15,626 nucleotides of DNA from an uncultured Bacillaceae bacterium (GCA_945639745.1 CALZEK010000012.1:1-15626), one strand, 5' to 3'. Shown: positions 1 to 7,992, counted from the stretch's first letter. Notes: generated from the letters alone by a model not told the origin. Numbers and translations are program-made.

Positions 1-560
1 GACATCAATGTCACATCTTCTGCGAGTACACCTGCTGGTACACCAAGTCCAAATGGAAACCAACCTAACCAAACTGAAAAAACAATAAGCATTAATAAGC
101 CCATCCAAAAAGTTGGCGTAGATGCTAAAGTAAAACAATACCATTGAATCAATCGGTCCAACCAAGTGCCTTTTTTCATTGCTGATATAACACCTAGTAC
201 AAAGCCAATAATTCCTGATAAGGACCACGCTACTAACATTAGAACAATTGAATTTATAAAACGCTCTCCTATAACTTCTGATACTGGACGACGATAGATC
301 ATTGACGTCCCTAAATCACCCGAAATAACTGACGTTCCCCAATTTGTGAATTGAATCATAAAAGGATCATTTAATCCCCAATATTCTGCTATCTGCTCGC
401 GCTGTTCCGGACTGACATTTAACATATCAGCGCCTATATATGCTTGAACTGGATCAATAGGCGAGTTTTTCATAAGCAAAAAAGAAATAAAACTGATGGC
501 AACTAATAATGTCATCATTTTAATTCCTTTAAATAGAATAAAACGCACAACCCTTTGCAT
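1..560 (-). CDS. Peptide/nickel-type ABC transporter permease, N-terminal part (runs off the left edge)
   Basis: Reading leftward from ATG at 560-558, the frame stays open for 186 codons to the window edge, so the C-terminal part is missing. The protein has an N-terminal membrane helix (about residues 8-29), then the SPIDP motif and a 'YWGLNDPFMIQF' stretch typical of DppB/OppB/NikB permeases, a GDLGTS motif near residue 81, and further helices at about 103-127 and 140-170. The conserved EAA loop that contacts the ATPase lies beyond the window. The start lies one base after the stop of the upstream binding-protein gene, with GGAG at 569-572 eight bases before it, so the two are co-transcribed and probably translationally coupled. 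It should form half of the membrane channel of an importer. With NikR and a NikA-like protein upstream, nickel is the likely cargo; peptide or metallophore transport cannot be excluded. Confidence 0.88.
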   Translation of the reverse strand, partial: MQRVVRFILFKGIKMMTLLVAISFISFLLMKNSPIDPVQAYIGADMLNVSPEQREQIAEYWGLNDPFMIQFTNWGTSVISGDLGTSMIYRRPVSEVIGERFINSIVLMLVAWSLSGIIGFVLGVISAMKKGTWLDRLIQWYCFTLASTPTFWMGLLMLIVFSVWLGWFPFGLGVPAGVLAEDVTLM

Positions 561-561
561 T

Positions 562-2193
562 CTACTCGCTCCATTTCCAATCAGTTATATTATCTGTAGC
601 TGGCCAGCCGTGACCATGTACATGTATTCTCTGATTACCAATATCTAAATTTTCTTTAGCTAAATATAAATGATCAATATTAACTAACCAAACCCAAGGT
701 GCATCGCCTTTTCCACTAAGACCTGTCTCCCCATCCCATTGCGCTTTTTTCCAATAGTCTAGAGCTTTTTCCTCACTTTCTGCTTTTAATGCTTTTTCAA
801 AATATTCATCTACCGTTTCATTTTTGTAAAAACCTGTATTGTAGAAATCTAACCCAGCATTTTCACTTCCATATATATCGTATAATTCTGCGGGGTTATG
901 ACTCCCCCATCCCATTAAAATGGCTTCAGAATGCATGTTACGCTCAATAACATCCCAACTTCCACCTTTAACTTCTATATTAATTCCTAATGGCTTCAAC
1001 ATATCCGCTACCGTAATGGCAAGCGATTGTCTGATTGTATCTTCAGCTAAATAATAAAGTTGAAATTCTGCTTTTAATGAATTTTTTTCTAAAACACCAT
1101 CTCCATTATTATCTTTCCAACCGGCTTCTTCTAACAATTTGCGTGCTCCTTCAAGATCAGCATCTTTAATAACTGTTTCAGAATTCCACCATGGCAACCC
1201 ATCTACTGAAGTATATGCCGGGACACCATGACCTTCTAATACACTTTCAATTAATGCTTCGCGATCGACAGCCATATCGATTGCTTTACGAATTGCCGGG
1301 TCAGCTGTGACGTCATTACCTATTGGATGGCCGTCTTCTGTTTTTTCTCCTGATTTTACATATGGGAAAACGATTCCCCGATTATCCACTGTTTGAACAG
1401 ATTCTAACTTCATTCCCGGAACTTCTTGATTACTAAACGCAGCTGGTATATATGTTATATCGACATTGCCTGCTTGTGCTGCTGCAAATGCAGCATCTTC
1501 ATTTAGAAATAGAAATGTTAATTTTTTAAAGTAAGGTTTTTCATCATAGTATTCTGGATTAGCTTCGACAATCAATTGTTGTCCTTTATCCCATTGAACA
1601 AATTTATATGGACCTGAGCCAAGAGGATTAGTAGCATAATCTTCATCATATGCATGTTCAGGGATAATACCTGTTGCAATTAATGTATTAGCAAATGTTG
1701 ATTGAGGTTCTTTTAAGATAAATTCCACTGTCAAATCATCAATCACCCTTACTTCATCAATCACATTAAGGTCAACAACAGAACCTGCTTCAGCCGCTTT
1801 ATCATACGTAAACTTCACATCAGATGCTGTTAGTGGTTCACCATCAGAAAACTTTACATCATCACGTAATTCAACTGTCCAGTTTTTTTTATCATCACTT
1901 ATTGTGTGATTTGTCGCAAGATCATTTACAATATTTAAATCATCATCTCTTTTTAAGATTGTACTTTGAAACAACGGTGAGCCATAACGACCCCAGCCTG
2001 TAGCCGGATCAAATCCATCGTCTGGTTCAGATCCAAACGCTAAAACAAGCTCATCTTTATTTTCTGCATTTGTGTTACTATTCTTCGCATTTTCCATACT
2101 ATTTTCTTTTGATGCGCTTGTTCCACAACCAGATAAAATAAGTACGAATAATAAAATAAGTAATACATTAAAACTAATCATTTTTCTTTTCAT
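562..2193 (-). CDS. nikA: NikA-like extracellular solute-binding lipoprotein (SBP family 5), probable nickel binding
   Basis: The 543-residue protein begins with a positively charged, hydrophobic signal peptide ending in the lipobox LSGC, with Cys23 as the predicted lipid-anchored residue, then a low-complexity Asn/Glu linker. The rest is the family-5 binding fold of dipeptide/nickel transporters: 'WTVELRDDVKFSDGEPLTASDV' style motifs near residue 104, 'GSGPYKF' near 193 and 'AIRKAIDMAVDRE' near 300. It would capture substrate outside the membrane and deliver it to the permease encoded directly downstream. Close to the C-terminus, His524, His526 and His528 sit in a HVHGHGW motif that could contribute metal ligands; that role is inferred. 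The start is ATG with AGGAGGA eight bases upstream, and the gene follows nikR after a 22-bp gap. The family also contains peptide binders, so nickel specificity rests on the neighbouring nikR and the histidine motif. Symbol tentative. Confidence 0.82.
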   Translation of the reverse strand: MKRKMISFNVLLILLFVLILSGCGTSASKENSMENAKNSNTNAENKDELVLAFGSEPDDGFDPATGWGRYGSPLFQSTILKRDDDLNIVNDLATNHTISDDKKNWTVELRDDVKFSDGEPLTASDVKFTYDKAAEAGSVVDLNVIDEVRVIDDLTVEFILKEPQSTFANTLIATGIIPEHAYDEDYATNPLGSGPYKFVQWDKGQQLIVEANPEYYDEKPYFKKLTFLFLNEDAAFAAAQAGNVDITYIPAAFSNQEVPGMKLESVQTVDNRGIVFPYVKSGEKTEDGHPIGNDVTADPAIRKAIDMAVDREALIESVLEGHGVPAYTSVDGLPWWNSETVIKDADLEGARKLLEEAGWKDNNGDGVLEKNSLKAEFQLYYLAEDTIRQSLAITVADMLKPLGINIEVKGGSWDVIERNMHSEAILMGWGSHNPAELYDIYGSENAGLDFYNTGFYKNETVDEYFEKALKAESEEKALDYWKKAQWDGETGLSGKGDAPWVWLVNIDHLYLAKENLDIGNQRIHVHGHGWPATDNITDWKWSE

Positions 2194-2215
2194 CGCTTTT
2201 TCCTCCTAAATTTTT

Positions 2216-2635
2216 TTATACTTTTTCTACAGGTGCAACCGTGAACTTTCCATAATTAACACCTTTTAAACTTGTTAACTTATAACTTAACTCTCTCACA
2301 TCTTTAACTCTTCCTTGAACAACAATTAGTTCTAAACAATTACCGTGATCTAAATGAAAATGTGTTGTAGCAAGGATTAAACCGTGTTTTTCATGTTGAA
2401 TTTCTGTCATTTCTTCAAGTAAATTTCTTTGGTGATGATCATAAAACAACAGTATACTTCCAGCAATCATCTGTTCATTATCATCATAAGATTGTTCAAG
2501 TATAGCCTCTCTAATCAGATCCCTCACTGCTTCAGATCTATTTTCATAACCTTTTAAAGTTACTAATTCATCAAATTTATTTAATAATTTATCTTCCATC
2601 GAAACGCTAAACCTCTTTAATGATGATTCAGACAT
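2216..2635 (-). CDS. nikR: NikR nickel-responsive transcriptional regulator
   Basis: The 139-residue length is normal for NikR. Residues 1-45 form a ribbon-helix-helix DNA-binding domain (FSVSMEDKLLNKFDEL, then NRSEAVRDLIREA). Residues 58-139 form the ACT-like nickel-binding domain. All four ligands of the high-affinity square-planar nickel site known from E. coli NikR (His76, His87, His89, Cys95) have counterparts here: His81 in QHEKHG, and His92, His94 and Cys100 in THFHLDHGNC. The protein should therefore bind nickel and repress the importer genes. It is the first gene of the operon, with SD GAGGTGA seven bases before the ATG. A perfect inverted repeat between the SD and the promoter is its likely operator, which would make the operon autoregulated. 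Family assignment is very secure. Confidence 0.95.
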   Translation of the reverse strand: MSESSLKRFSVSMEDKLLNKFDELVTLKGYENRSEAVRDLIREAILEQSYDDNEQMIAGSILLFYDHHQRNLLEEMTEIQHEKHGLILATTHFHLDHGNCLELIVVQGRVKDVRELSYKLTSLKGVNYGKFTVAPVEKV

Positions 2636-2659
2636 ATTTACTTCACCTCTTTTTTATTC

Positions 2660-2687
2660 GTGTTACGATTATTCAAATTCGTAACAC
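2660..2687 (-). promoter_or_regulatory. Candidate NikR operator (28-bp perfect inverted repeat)
   Basis: GTGTTACGA at 2660-2668 and its exact reverse complement TCGTAACAC at 2679-2687 are separated by 10 bases. The outer six bases of each arm are 16 bases apart, the same overall geometry as the E. coli NikR operator (GTATGA-N16-TCATAC). The repeat begins just downstream of the predicted transcription start and ends 11 bases before the nikR SD, so a bound tetramer would block initiation or promoter escape. The link to NikR is inferred from position and geometry. Confidence 0.72.
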
Positions 2688-2697
2688 TTTATTTTTG

Positions 2698-2726
2698 ATT
2701 ATACATACTTTTATTATAAATGTCAT
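2698..2726 (-). promoter_or_regulatory. Sigma-A promoter of the nikR-nikA operon
   Basis: On the minus strand, ATGACA (2726-2721, five of six matches to the -35 consensus) is followed by a 17-base spacer and a perfect TATAAT (2703-2698). Transcription should start near 2691, immediately upstream of the inverted repeat at 2660-2687. The leader before the nikR ATG is about 55 bases. Confidence 0.7.
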
Positions 2727-3007
2727 GGAATAAAATGTTTTTAAAAAGAGCAGTTATTTTTTAAATGATTGAAATAAACATAAACTGCTATTTAAATTCA
2801 CTTCATTAGATTATCAGATTATTTGATTAAAATGCATGAAGAATAGTGATATCAACTAGTTTAAAAAAGTATTTTGTTATTCTCAAACAAAAAACATGTT
2901 CTTTAAATGGACACATTTAGCGAAGCTGTGAACTTTGAACAAACGTTGTCATTTAGATTGTTTAATAAGGTTATTTCATTTGTTATTCATTTGTTAAAAC
3001 ACAAAAA
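2727..3007. other. AT-rich intergenic region without a recognisable gene
   Basis: This is the bulk of the 533-bp gap between the divergent nikR and EamA genes. I found no convincing reading frame with an SD and no structured RNA. A 7-bp inverted repeat (AGCAGTT 2749-2755, AACTGCT 2783-2789) has a 27-base loop and is weak. The region otherwise separates the two divergent promoters. Confidence 0.6.
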
Positions 3008-3016
3008 TGTTATAAT
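3008..3016 (+). promoter_or_regulatory. Extended -10 promoter for the EamA transporter gene
   Basis: TGTTATAAT contains a perfect -10 hexamer (3011-3016) with the upstream TG of an extended -10 element. No good -35 is visible at 17 bases, which is tolerated for extended -10 promoters. It would give a leader of about 145 bases before the ATG at 3169. The leader contains the palindrome TTGCCGGCAA (3100-3109). Confidence 0.5.
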
Positions 3017-3168
3017 TTATCAAAAAAAGTAAATTTTATGTTGCATTTTATAAAATTATGTGGTAAATTTTCATTAAGAACAATATTTGAAGTTGTTAAT
3101 TGCCGGCAACAATTATATGCAAGTGTAGTTTAATAGTATATTCAACAAAAAAAACAGGAGTGATCAAC

Positions 3169-4233
3169 ATGACAAATGGTAACAGTTTGCCACAAACAAA
3201 TACTAGTGGCGAAAAAATGAGTACAGCTTACATTATTTTAATTATCGGAGTTTTAGGGGTTGCATTTTCTGCACCTTTCGTAAAGCTATCAAACTTTGAA
3301 CCAGCAACATCAGTTATTTTACGGGTTGGAATAGGAGCGCTTGCTTTACTGCCATTTTATTTTAGAGAAATTAAAAAACTTGGTGCCCTTAATAAACAAG
3401 GAGTTATTCTTTCACTAGTTGCAGGGATATTTCTTGGTATTGACTTTACAGCCTGGAATTATTCTATTTATTATGTAGGTTCTGGAATTGCTTCCATTTT
3501 ACTTAACCTTCAAATCATTATCTTACCAGCACTTGCTGCTATGTTCGATAGAGAAAGAATTCCAAAATCATTCTTTATAATTGCTCCAATTATGATTTTA
3601 GGTGTTTTAATGACAGGTGGTATTTTTGAAGGTGGCGAAGCTGCTACAAATGAACCGACTGTTCTAGGTATGAGCTTAGCTGTTGTAGGTACAATTGCTG
3701 GTTCTATCTCAGGTATCTGTTATGGTATCTATCTATATACTAGTAGAAAAGCAACAAGAGTTAACGTTGGGCAATTCGTTCAACCTATGTTCTTAGCTTC
3801 AATTGCACAGCTGGTTGCTCCATTTATTTTCTTACTTATCACTGGTCGTGGATTGAACATGTCACAGGGTGTTTTAGAAGGTACAGGAGCTGATGCTGAA
3901 TTAGCAACTGGCGGACTTTCAGATTTAGATATTTTTGCTACAAACGGTGATATGATTACTGGTACTAACTGGTTTTGGATGATTATGTTAGCAATTTTCG
4001 GTCAAGCAATTGCTTGGACATTCATTCAATATGGTTCAGTTCGTTTAAACCCTACAGTAGTTGCAGGTCTATTATTACTAAGTCCTATTGCTACAGTTTC
4101 AATTATTGCACCAATTATGTTTAGTGAAATTCCTTCATTTATTCAGATTCTAGGTGTTGTTATTGTTCTTGTTGCAGTAGCTTATCAAAACGGTGTCCAT
4201 AAAATGTTTACAGGAAAACCAAAGAAAGAATAA
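3169..4233 (+). CDS. EamA/DMT-family membrane transporter
   Basis: The 354-residue protein has about ten hydrophobic segments arranged as two EamA repeats (about residues 20-152 and 166-340), the layout of the drug/metabolite transporter superfamily. Members export amino acids, nucleosides or other small metabolites; nothing here identifies the substrate. A hydrophilic, acidic loop at about residues 226-266, before the WFWMIMLAIFGQAIAW helix, is longer than the usual connecting loops. The start is ATG at 3169, with AGGAG at 3156-3160 eight bases upstream. The frame is open further back to a TTG at 3100, but that extension is hydrophilic, lacks an SD and would fall inside the leader. The gene stands alone: its own promoter lies upstream and a strong bidirectional terminator follows 19 bases after the stop. 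Confidence 0.85.
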   Translation: MTNGNSLPQTNTSGEKMSTAYIILIIGVLGVAFSAPFVKLSNFEPATSVILRVGIGALALLPFYFREIKKLGALNKQGVILSLVAGIFLGIDFTAWNYSIYYVGSGIASILLNLQIIILPALAAMFDRERIPKSFFIIAPIMILGVLMTGGIFEGGEAATNEPTVLGMSLAVVGTIAGSISGICYGIYLYTSRKATRVNVGQFVQPMFLASIAQLVAPFIFLLITGRGLNMSQGVLEGTGADAELATGGLSDLDIFATNGDMITGTNWFWMIMLAIFGQAIAWTFIQYGSVRLNPTVVAGLLLLSPIATVSIIAPIMFSEIPSFIQILGVVIVLVAVAYQNGVHKMFTGKPKKE

Positions 4234-4252
4234 TAAAATAAATTAATCATTA

Positions 4253-4297
4253 AAAAAACCACATCGATTAGTTCAAAACTAATCGATGTGGTTTTTT
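4253..4297. terminator. Bidirectional rho-independent terminator
   Basis: A perfect 21-bp inverted repeat (arms 4253-4273 and 4277-4297, three-base centre) has GC-containing core CCACATCGATTAG, flanked by A-runs on the left and T-runs on the right. It can end transcription from the EamA gene (+) and from the convergent NCS2 permease gene (-). Confidence 0.92.
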
Positions 4298-4322
4298 ATT
4301 ATTTTATTTATAATTGTTGTAT

Positions 4323-5651
4323 TTATTCTTTTTTCTGTTCAAATTGCCCTCCAAATTTATCCCAATTAATCATATTTTCTAACATCAATGCTATAACGAT
4401 TCCAACTAATAATCCATTACTTATAAATGGTCTAATTGCACTAGGAAATGATTCAAAGTAACTTGCTGGAAACGTCATAATAACGACACCAACAAATAAA
4501 GGCAGTGCTGAACGATAAACGTTTAATGTATTTAAGAATATTTGTTTAAAAAAGTCGATTGATGAATTAAACAGTTGTAAGTAAGCTACGAACAAAACAG
4601 CACTTCCCACACTTAAGGGCAATAATGAGAAAAATTCGCCGATTGGAGTAATAATTCCCATTAAGAAAAAGAGTAAACTACCAATAATAAATGGTGATTT
4701 TTCATATATGTTGGTTTGTTTTAAGAAACCAATTGATGATACGTAAGGAGCATAAGGTACTAAACCTAAAAATCCAGAAGCAATTGTCGCAATTCCTGTA
4801 ATTGAAAATGATGTCATATAATCTCTTTTTGTCGTTTTAACTTTTAATAATGCATCCGTCCCTTTTAAAGCACCAAAAGTATTTGAAGTGTTTAATAAAC
4901 CAGCAATAATTACCGTAAAAACAATTCCCGTATTCCAAACAGGTTCTCCGAGTGGAAACAGTTTGTTTACTTTAGTTGAATTACTTTGAATTGCACTTTG
5001 TTCATTTGGAAATAAAATAACAAATAATACCCAACCTAATACTATACCTATTAATAATGCATAACTTCTAATACTTGCAGGTGATTTTATACTTATTATT
5101 ATCACAATTAACACAATTAAAATGGATAATGCAGAAATAGGTAAATCGATCATTATATTACCTCCTGCTTGATTTCCAAACGGAATATCTAGCATACCTT
5201 TTAAAAATATTTGAATCAGTGTCAGTCCAAGCAAAAACATAAATACACCCATGACACCTGGTGTAAATAATTTATCAAGTATAGGCCCAATACCTAGTAA
5301 GCCTATTAAAATTGTAATTACACCGGAGATAACGACTCCAATTACTAAACTCCCCCCTAGAGTAGTTAGCGATAACCCTTGGGCACTTGAAGTCACAACT
5401 AAGGTTAAATAGATTCCCCACCATAAACCTGATTGTCCCTCTAATATTGGACGACCATGTCCAAAGAATGCTTGTGCTAAACAAGCAAGCCCAGTTACAA
5501 TAAATGACATTTGAAGCAAAGATACTACTTCTGCTTGATTTAATTCAAAAGCTTCACCGACTGTAATTGGTATAATCACAATATTAGCAAATATAAAAAA
5601 GAACCACTGTAAACCAGCTAATAAATTTTGTGTTTTGAATCTATGATCCAC
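4323..5651 (-). CDS. NCS2-family nucleobase permease (YbbY/YwdJ-like)
   Basis: The protein (442 residues from this start) has about 12-14 hydrophobic segments and resembles the putative uracil/xanthine permease YbbY of E. coli. Shared stretches include GLQWFFFIFANIV, EGQSGLWWG, FTPGVMGVFMFLLG, NTSNTFGALKGTD, YRSALPLFVG and SNGLLVGI. It should be a proton-coupled importer of a purine or pyrimidine base. The acidic residues that bind substrate in UraA (Glu241, Glu290) are not evident in the corresponding segments, so the substrate is uncertain. I chose GTG at 5651 because GAGGG (5657-5661) lies five bases upstream. ATG at 5663 is the alternative, adding four residues, but it has no properly spaced SD. 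The gene is monocistronic, convergent with the EamA gene and divergent from ltaS. Confidence 0.85.
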   Translation of the reverse strand: MDHRFKTQNLLAGLQWFFFIFANIVIIPITVGEAFELNQAEVVSLLQMSFIVTGLACLAQAFFGHGRPILEGQSGLWWGIYLTLVVTSSAQGLSLTTLGGSLVIGVVISGVITILIGLLGIGPILDKLFTPGVMGVFMFLLGLTLIQIFLKGMLDIPFGNQAGGNIMIDLPISALSILIVLIVIIISIKSPASIRSYALLIGIVLGWVLFVILFPNEQSAIQSNSTKVNKLFPLGEPVWNTGIVFTVIIAGLLNTSNTFGALKGTDALLKVKTTKRDYMTSFSITGIATIASGFLGLVPYAPYVSSIGFLKQTNIYEKSPFIIGSLLFFLMGIITPIGEFFSLLPLSVGSAVLFVAYLQLFNSSIDFFKQIFLNTLNVYRSALPLFVGVVIMTFPASYFESFPSAIRPFISNGLLVGIVIALMLENMINWDKFGGQFEQKKE

Positions 5652-5749
5652 ATTATCCCTCATCTCTTCATATTAAAAACAAATAATAATAATAATAGCG
5701 TATCATAGAACTGATTACTAATTCAGTTGTTTTCTTAAAACACGGTAGA

Positions 5750-5778
5750 TTGTAGTTTTTTAAAATATGTAGTATAAT
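5750..5778 (+). promoter_or_regulatory. Sigma-A promoter of ltaS
   Basis: TTGTAG (5750-5755) is followed by a 17-base spacer and a perfect TATAAT (5773-5778). The -35 is weak (three of six), so the assignment rests mainly on the -10 and its position 62 bases before the start codon. A small hairpin, CGCAT-AAAC-ATGCG (5797-5810), lies in the leader. Confidence 0.5.
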
Positions 5779-5839
5779 AGAAAGTCGACTAGTACACGCA
5801 TAAACATGCGAAAAGCTAGAAAAATTTGAGGTGAGAAAT

Positions 5840-7831
5840 TTGAGGAATTTTATTTCTTCTAAAATGGGATTCTTTACAATTGCTGCTATTTTAATTTGGA
5901 TAAAATCCTATTATGTTTATTTGATAGAATTCAACTTATATGTTCAAAGTCTTTTTCAACATGTTCTATTATTGATTAACCCACTAAGTTCAACACTTGT
6001 ATTTTTAGGTATTGCCTTATTCGCAAAAGGACGACGAATTGGTGGATATATGATTATTATTTACTCATTTATGAGTTTATTACTTTATTCAAACGTTGTA
6101 TTTTACAGGTTTAATAGTGATTTTATTACGTTACCTGTCTTGACTCAAACAAGTAATTTTGGAAGTTTAGGAAGTAGTATCGCAGATCTTGTTTATTGGA
6201 CAGACATTATTTATTTGGTAGACATCATCATACTTGTCGTGTTATTTAGATCAAGTAAACAAATCTGGTCAAGTGCTAGAATGAAAATGAGACAACCAAT
6301 TATTATTATAGCAAGTGGACTTTTACTATTTTCGATTAATTTGGGCTTAGCGGAAATGGATCGTCCAGAATTATTAAAAAGAACATTTGACCGAAATTAC
6401 ATTGTTAAATATTTAGGTGCTTATAACTTTACAATTTATGACATTATTCAAAACGTTAAATCATCATCCGAACGTGTTTTGGCTGATAGTAATGATATTA
6501 CAGAAGTAAAAGATTACTTATCTAATAAATATGCGGAACCTAATGAAGATTTATTCGGCGCTGCTAAAGGTAAGAATATAATTAAAATTCATCTAGAATC
6601 TTTTCAATCATTTTTAATTGATTATGAATTACATGGAGAAGAAGTGACACCTTTTCTAAATAAGTTAGTTAACGATAACCAACAAGACTTTACTTATTAC
6701 AAAAACTTTTTCCATCAAACAGAACAAGGTAAAACAGCTGATGCCGAATTAATTATGGATAACTCATTATATGGATTGCCACAAGGTGCTGCTTTTGTCA
6801 CTAAAAGTAACAATACTTATCAGGCTCTCCCGGCAATCTTAAGTCAAGAACAAGATTATCAAAACATCGTATTACATGGTGATGGAAAATCATTTTGGAA
6901 TCGTGATGAAATATATAAACAATTTGGGATCGATTATTTCTTTGATGAAGCTTATTATAATATGAGCGATGACCAAGTTATTGGTTATGGTTTAAAAGAT
7001 AAACCTTTCTTTAAAGAATCAATGCCTTTAATTGAATCATTAGATAAAGACAAACCATTTTATGCACATTTTATGTCTTTAACACACCACCACCCTTATT
7101 TAATTGATGAAGAAGACGCAACAATTGAACCTGCTGAAACAGGCGATGGTTCTGTTGATCGTTATTTCCAAACAGCTCGCTATTTAGATGAATCACTAGA
7201 GCAATTTATTGGGGATTTAAAAGAGGCTGATTTATACGACGATTCATTAATTGTTATTTACAGTGATCACTATGGGATATCTGATAACCATAATCGAGCT
7301 ATGGCTGAAATCACAGGAGAAGAAATTACACCTTATAAAAACGCCGAGCTTCAGCGCGTTCCTTTTATGATTAAAATACCTGGGGTAGAAGGCCAAGGAA
7401 TTGTAGATGATTACGCTGGACAAGTAGATGTCGTACCTACTCTTCTACACTTATTAGGGATTAGAGCAGATAATTATATTAATTTCGGAACAGATTTATT
7501 CTCTGAAGATCATAAAGAAGTAGTAGCCTTTAGAAATGGTGATTTTTTCACTCCTGAAGTGAGTATGGTTAGGGGTACATTTTATGATGAGAATACAGGT
7601 GAAGAAATCGAAATTAATGATGATTTAGAAAACATTCAAAAACAAGTTCAACAGGAGTTAGAGCTTTCTGATAAAATTTTACAGGGTGACTTACTAAGAT
7701 TCCACGTTCCAAACGAGAACTGGAAACCCGTTGATCGAACTGAGTATTTTTATGATTCAAATCAAATTGAAGTTGATGAGTCACTTTATGAAAAATGGTT
7801 AGATAGACCTACTCTATATCCTGAAGAATAA
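5840..7831 (+). CDS. ltaS: Lipoteichoic acid synthase LtaS
   Basis: The 663-residue protein has five N-terminal membrane helices (to about residue 170) and an extracellular sulfatase-like domain (about 216-620). It polymerises glycerol phosphate from phosphatidylglycerol into the lipoteichoic acid backbone. By comparison with S. aureus LtaS, the nucleophile is Thr299 in QGKTADAE, and metal ligands are Glu253 (HLESF) and Asp476/His477 (YSDHYG). A V-L-A motif at 213-215 matches the signal-peptidase site that releases the extracellular domain in S. aureus. All key residues are present and the length is normal. The start is TTG at 5840: the perfect SD GAGGTGA (5828-5834) is correctly placed for it and overlaps the GTG at 5831, which itself has no SD. 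The gene stands alone and ends in a terminator. Confidence 0.95.
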   Translation: MRNFISSKMGFFTIAAILIWIKSYYVYLIEFNLYVQSLFQHVLLLINPLSSTLVFLGIALFAKGRRIGGYMIIIYSFMSLLLYSNVVFYRFNSDFITLPVLTQTSNFGSLGSSIADLVYWTDIIYLVDIIILVVLFRSSKQIWSSARMKMRQPIIIIASGLLLFSINLGLAEMDRPELLKRTFDRNYIVKYLGAYNFTIYDIIQNVKSSSERVLADSNDITEVKDYLSNKYAEPNEDLFGAAKGKNIIKIHLESFQSFLIDYELHGEEVTPFLNKLVNDNQQDFTYYKNFFHQTEQGKTADAELIMDNSLYGLPQGAAFVTKSNNTYQALPAILSQEQDYQNIVLHGDGKSFWNRDEIYKQFGIDYFFDEAYYNMSDDQVIGYGLKDKPFFKESMPLIESLDKDKPFYAHFMSLTHHHPYLIDEEDATIEPAETGDGSVDRYFQTARYLDESLEQFIGDLKEADLYDDSLIVIYSDHYGISDNHNRAMAEITGEEITPYKNAELQRVPFMIKIPGVEGQGIVDDYAGQVDVVPTLLHLLGIRADNYINFGTDLFSEDHKEVVAFRNGDFFTPEVSMVRGTFYDENTGEEIEINDDLENIQKQVQQELELSDKILQGDLLRFHVPNENWKPVDRTEYFYDSNQIEVDESLYEKWLDRPTLYPEE

Positions 7832-7871
7832 TATATAACCAATAGAAATTACGATAAATAACTATATTGAG

Positions 7872-7932
7872 AAGCTTTTAATAAAGCCAGAAGTAGAATC
7901 ACAATCTACAAGGCTTTATTTAAAGCTTTTTT
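7872..7932 (+). terminator. Rho-independent terminator of ltaS
   Basis: Arms AAGCTTTTAATAAAGCC (7872-7888) and GGCTTTATTTAAAGCTT (7912-7928) pair with one mismatch, an inner GTAGA/TCTAC stem (7893-7897, 7905-7909) tightens the loop, and six T residues (7927-7932) follow. It lies 40 bases after the ltaS stop. Confidence 0.75.
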
Positions 7933-7955
7933 AATAGATAAAATTATTTTCATTA

Positions 7956-7992
7956 AAAAAGACTTGTGTGAATTATTCACACAAGTCTTTTT
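7956..7992. terminator. Bidirectional terminator between ltaS and the ilv-leu operon
   Basis: A perfect 18-bp inverted repeat (7956-7973 and 7975-7992) has core GACTTGTGTGAAT, with A-runs on one side and T-runs on the other. It lies 39 bases past the ilvA stop, so it ends the long biosynthetic operon on the minus strand and also backs up the ltaS terminator on the plus strand. Confidence 0.9.

Noticed and set aside
2749..2789. Inverted repeat AGCAGTT/AACTGCT as a terminator
   Set aside because: The arms are only 7 bp with a 27-base AT loop and no gene ends nearby on either strand.
3100..3168. Upstream TTG start adding 23 residues to the EamA transporter
   Set aside because: The extension is not membrane-like, has no SD, and begins inside the leader palindrome; ATG at 3169 has a good AGGAG at correct spacing.
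5275..5484. 69-codon minus-strand open frame inside the NCS2 permease gene
   Set aside because: It is an alternate frame of a clear membrane-protein gene on the same strand, with no SD or family resemblance.
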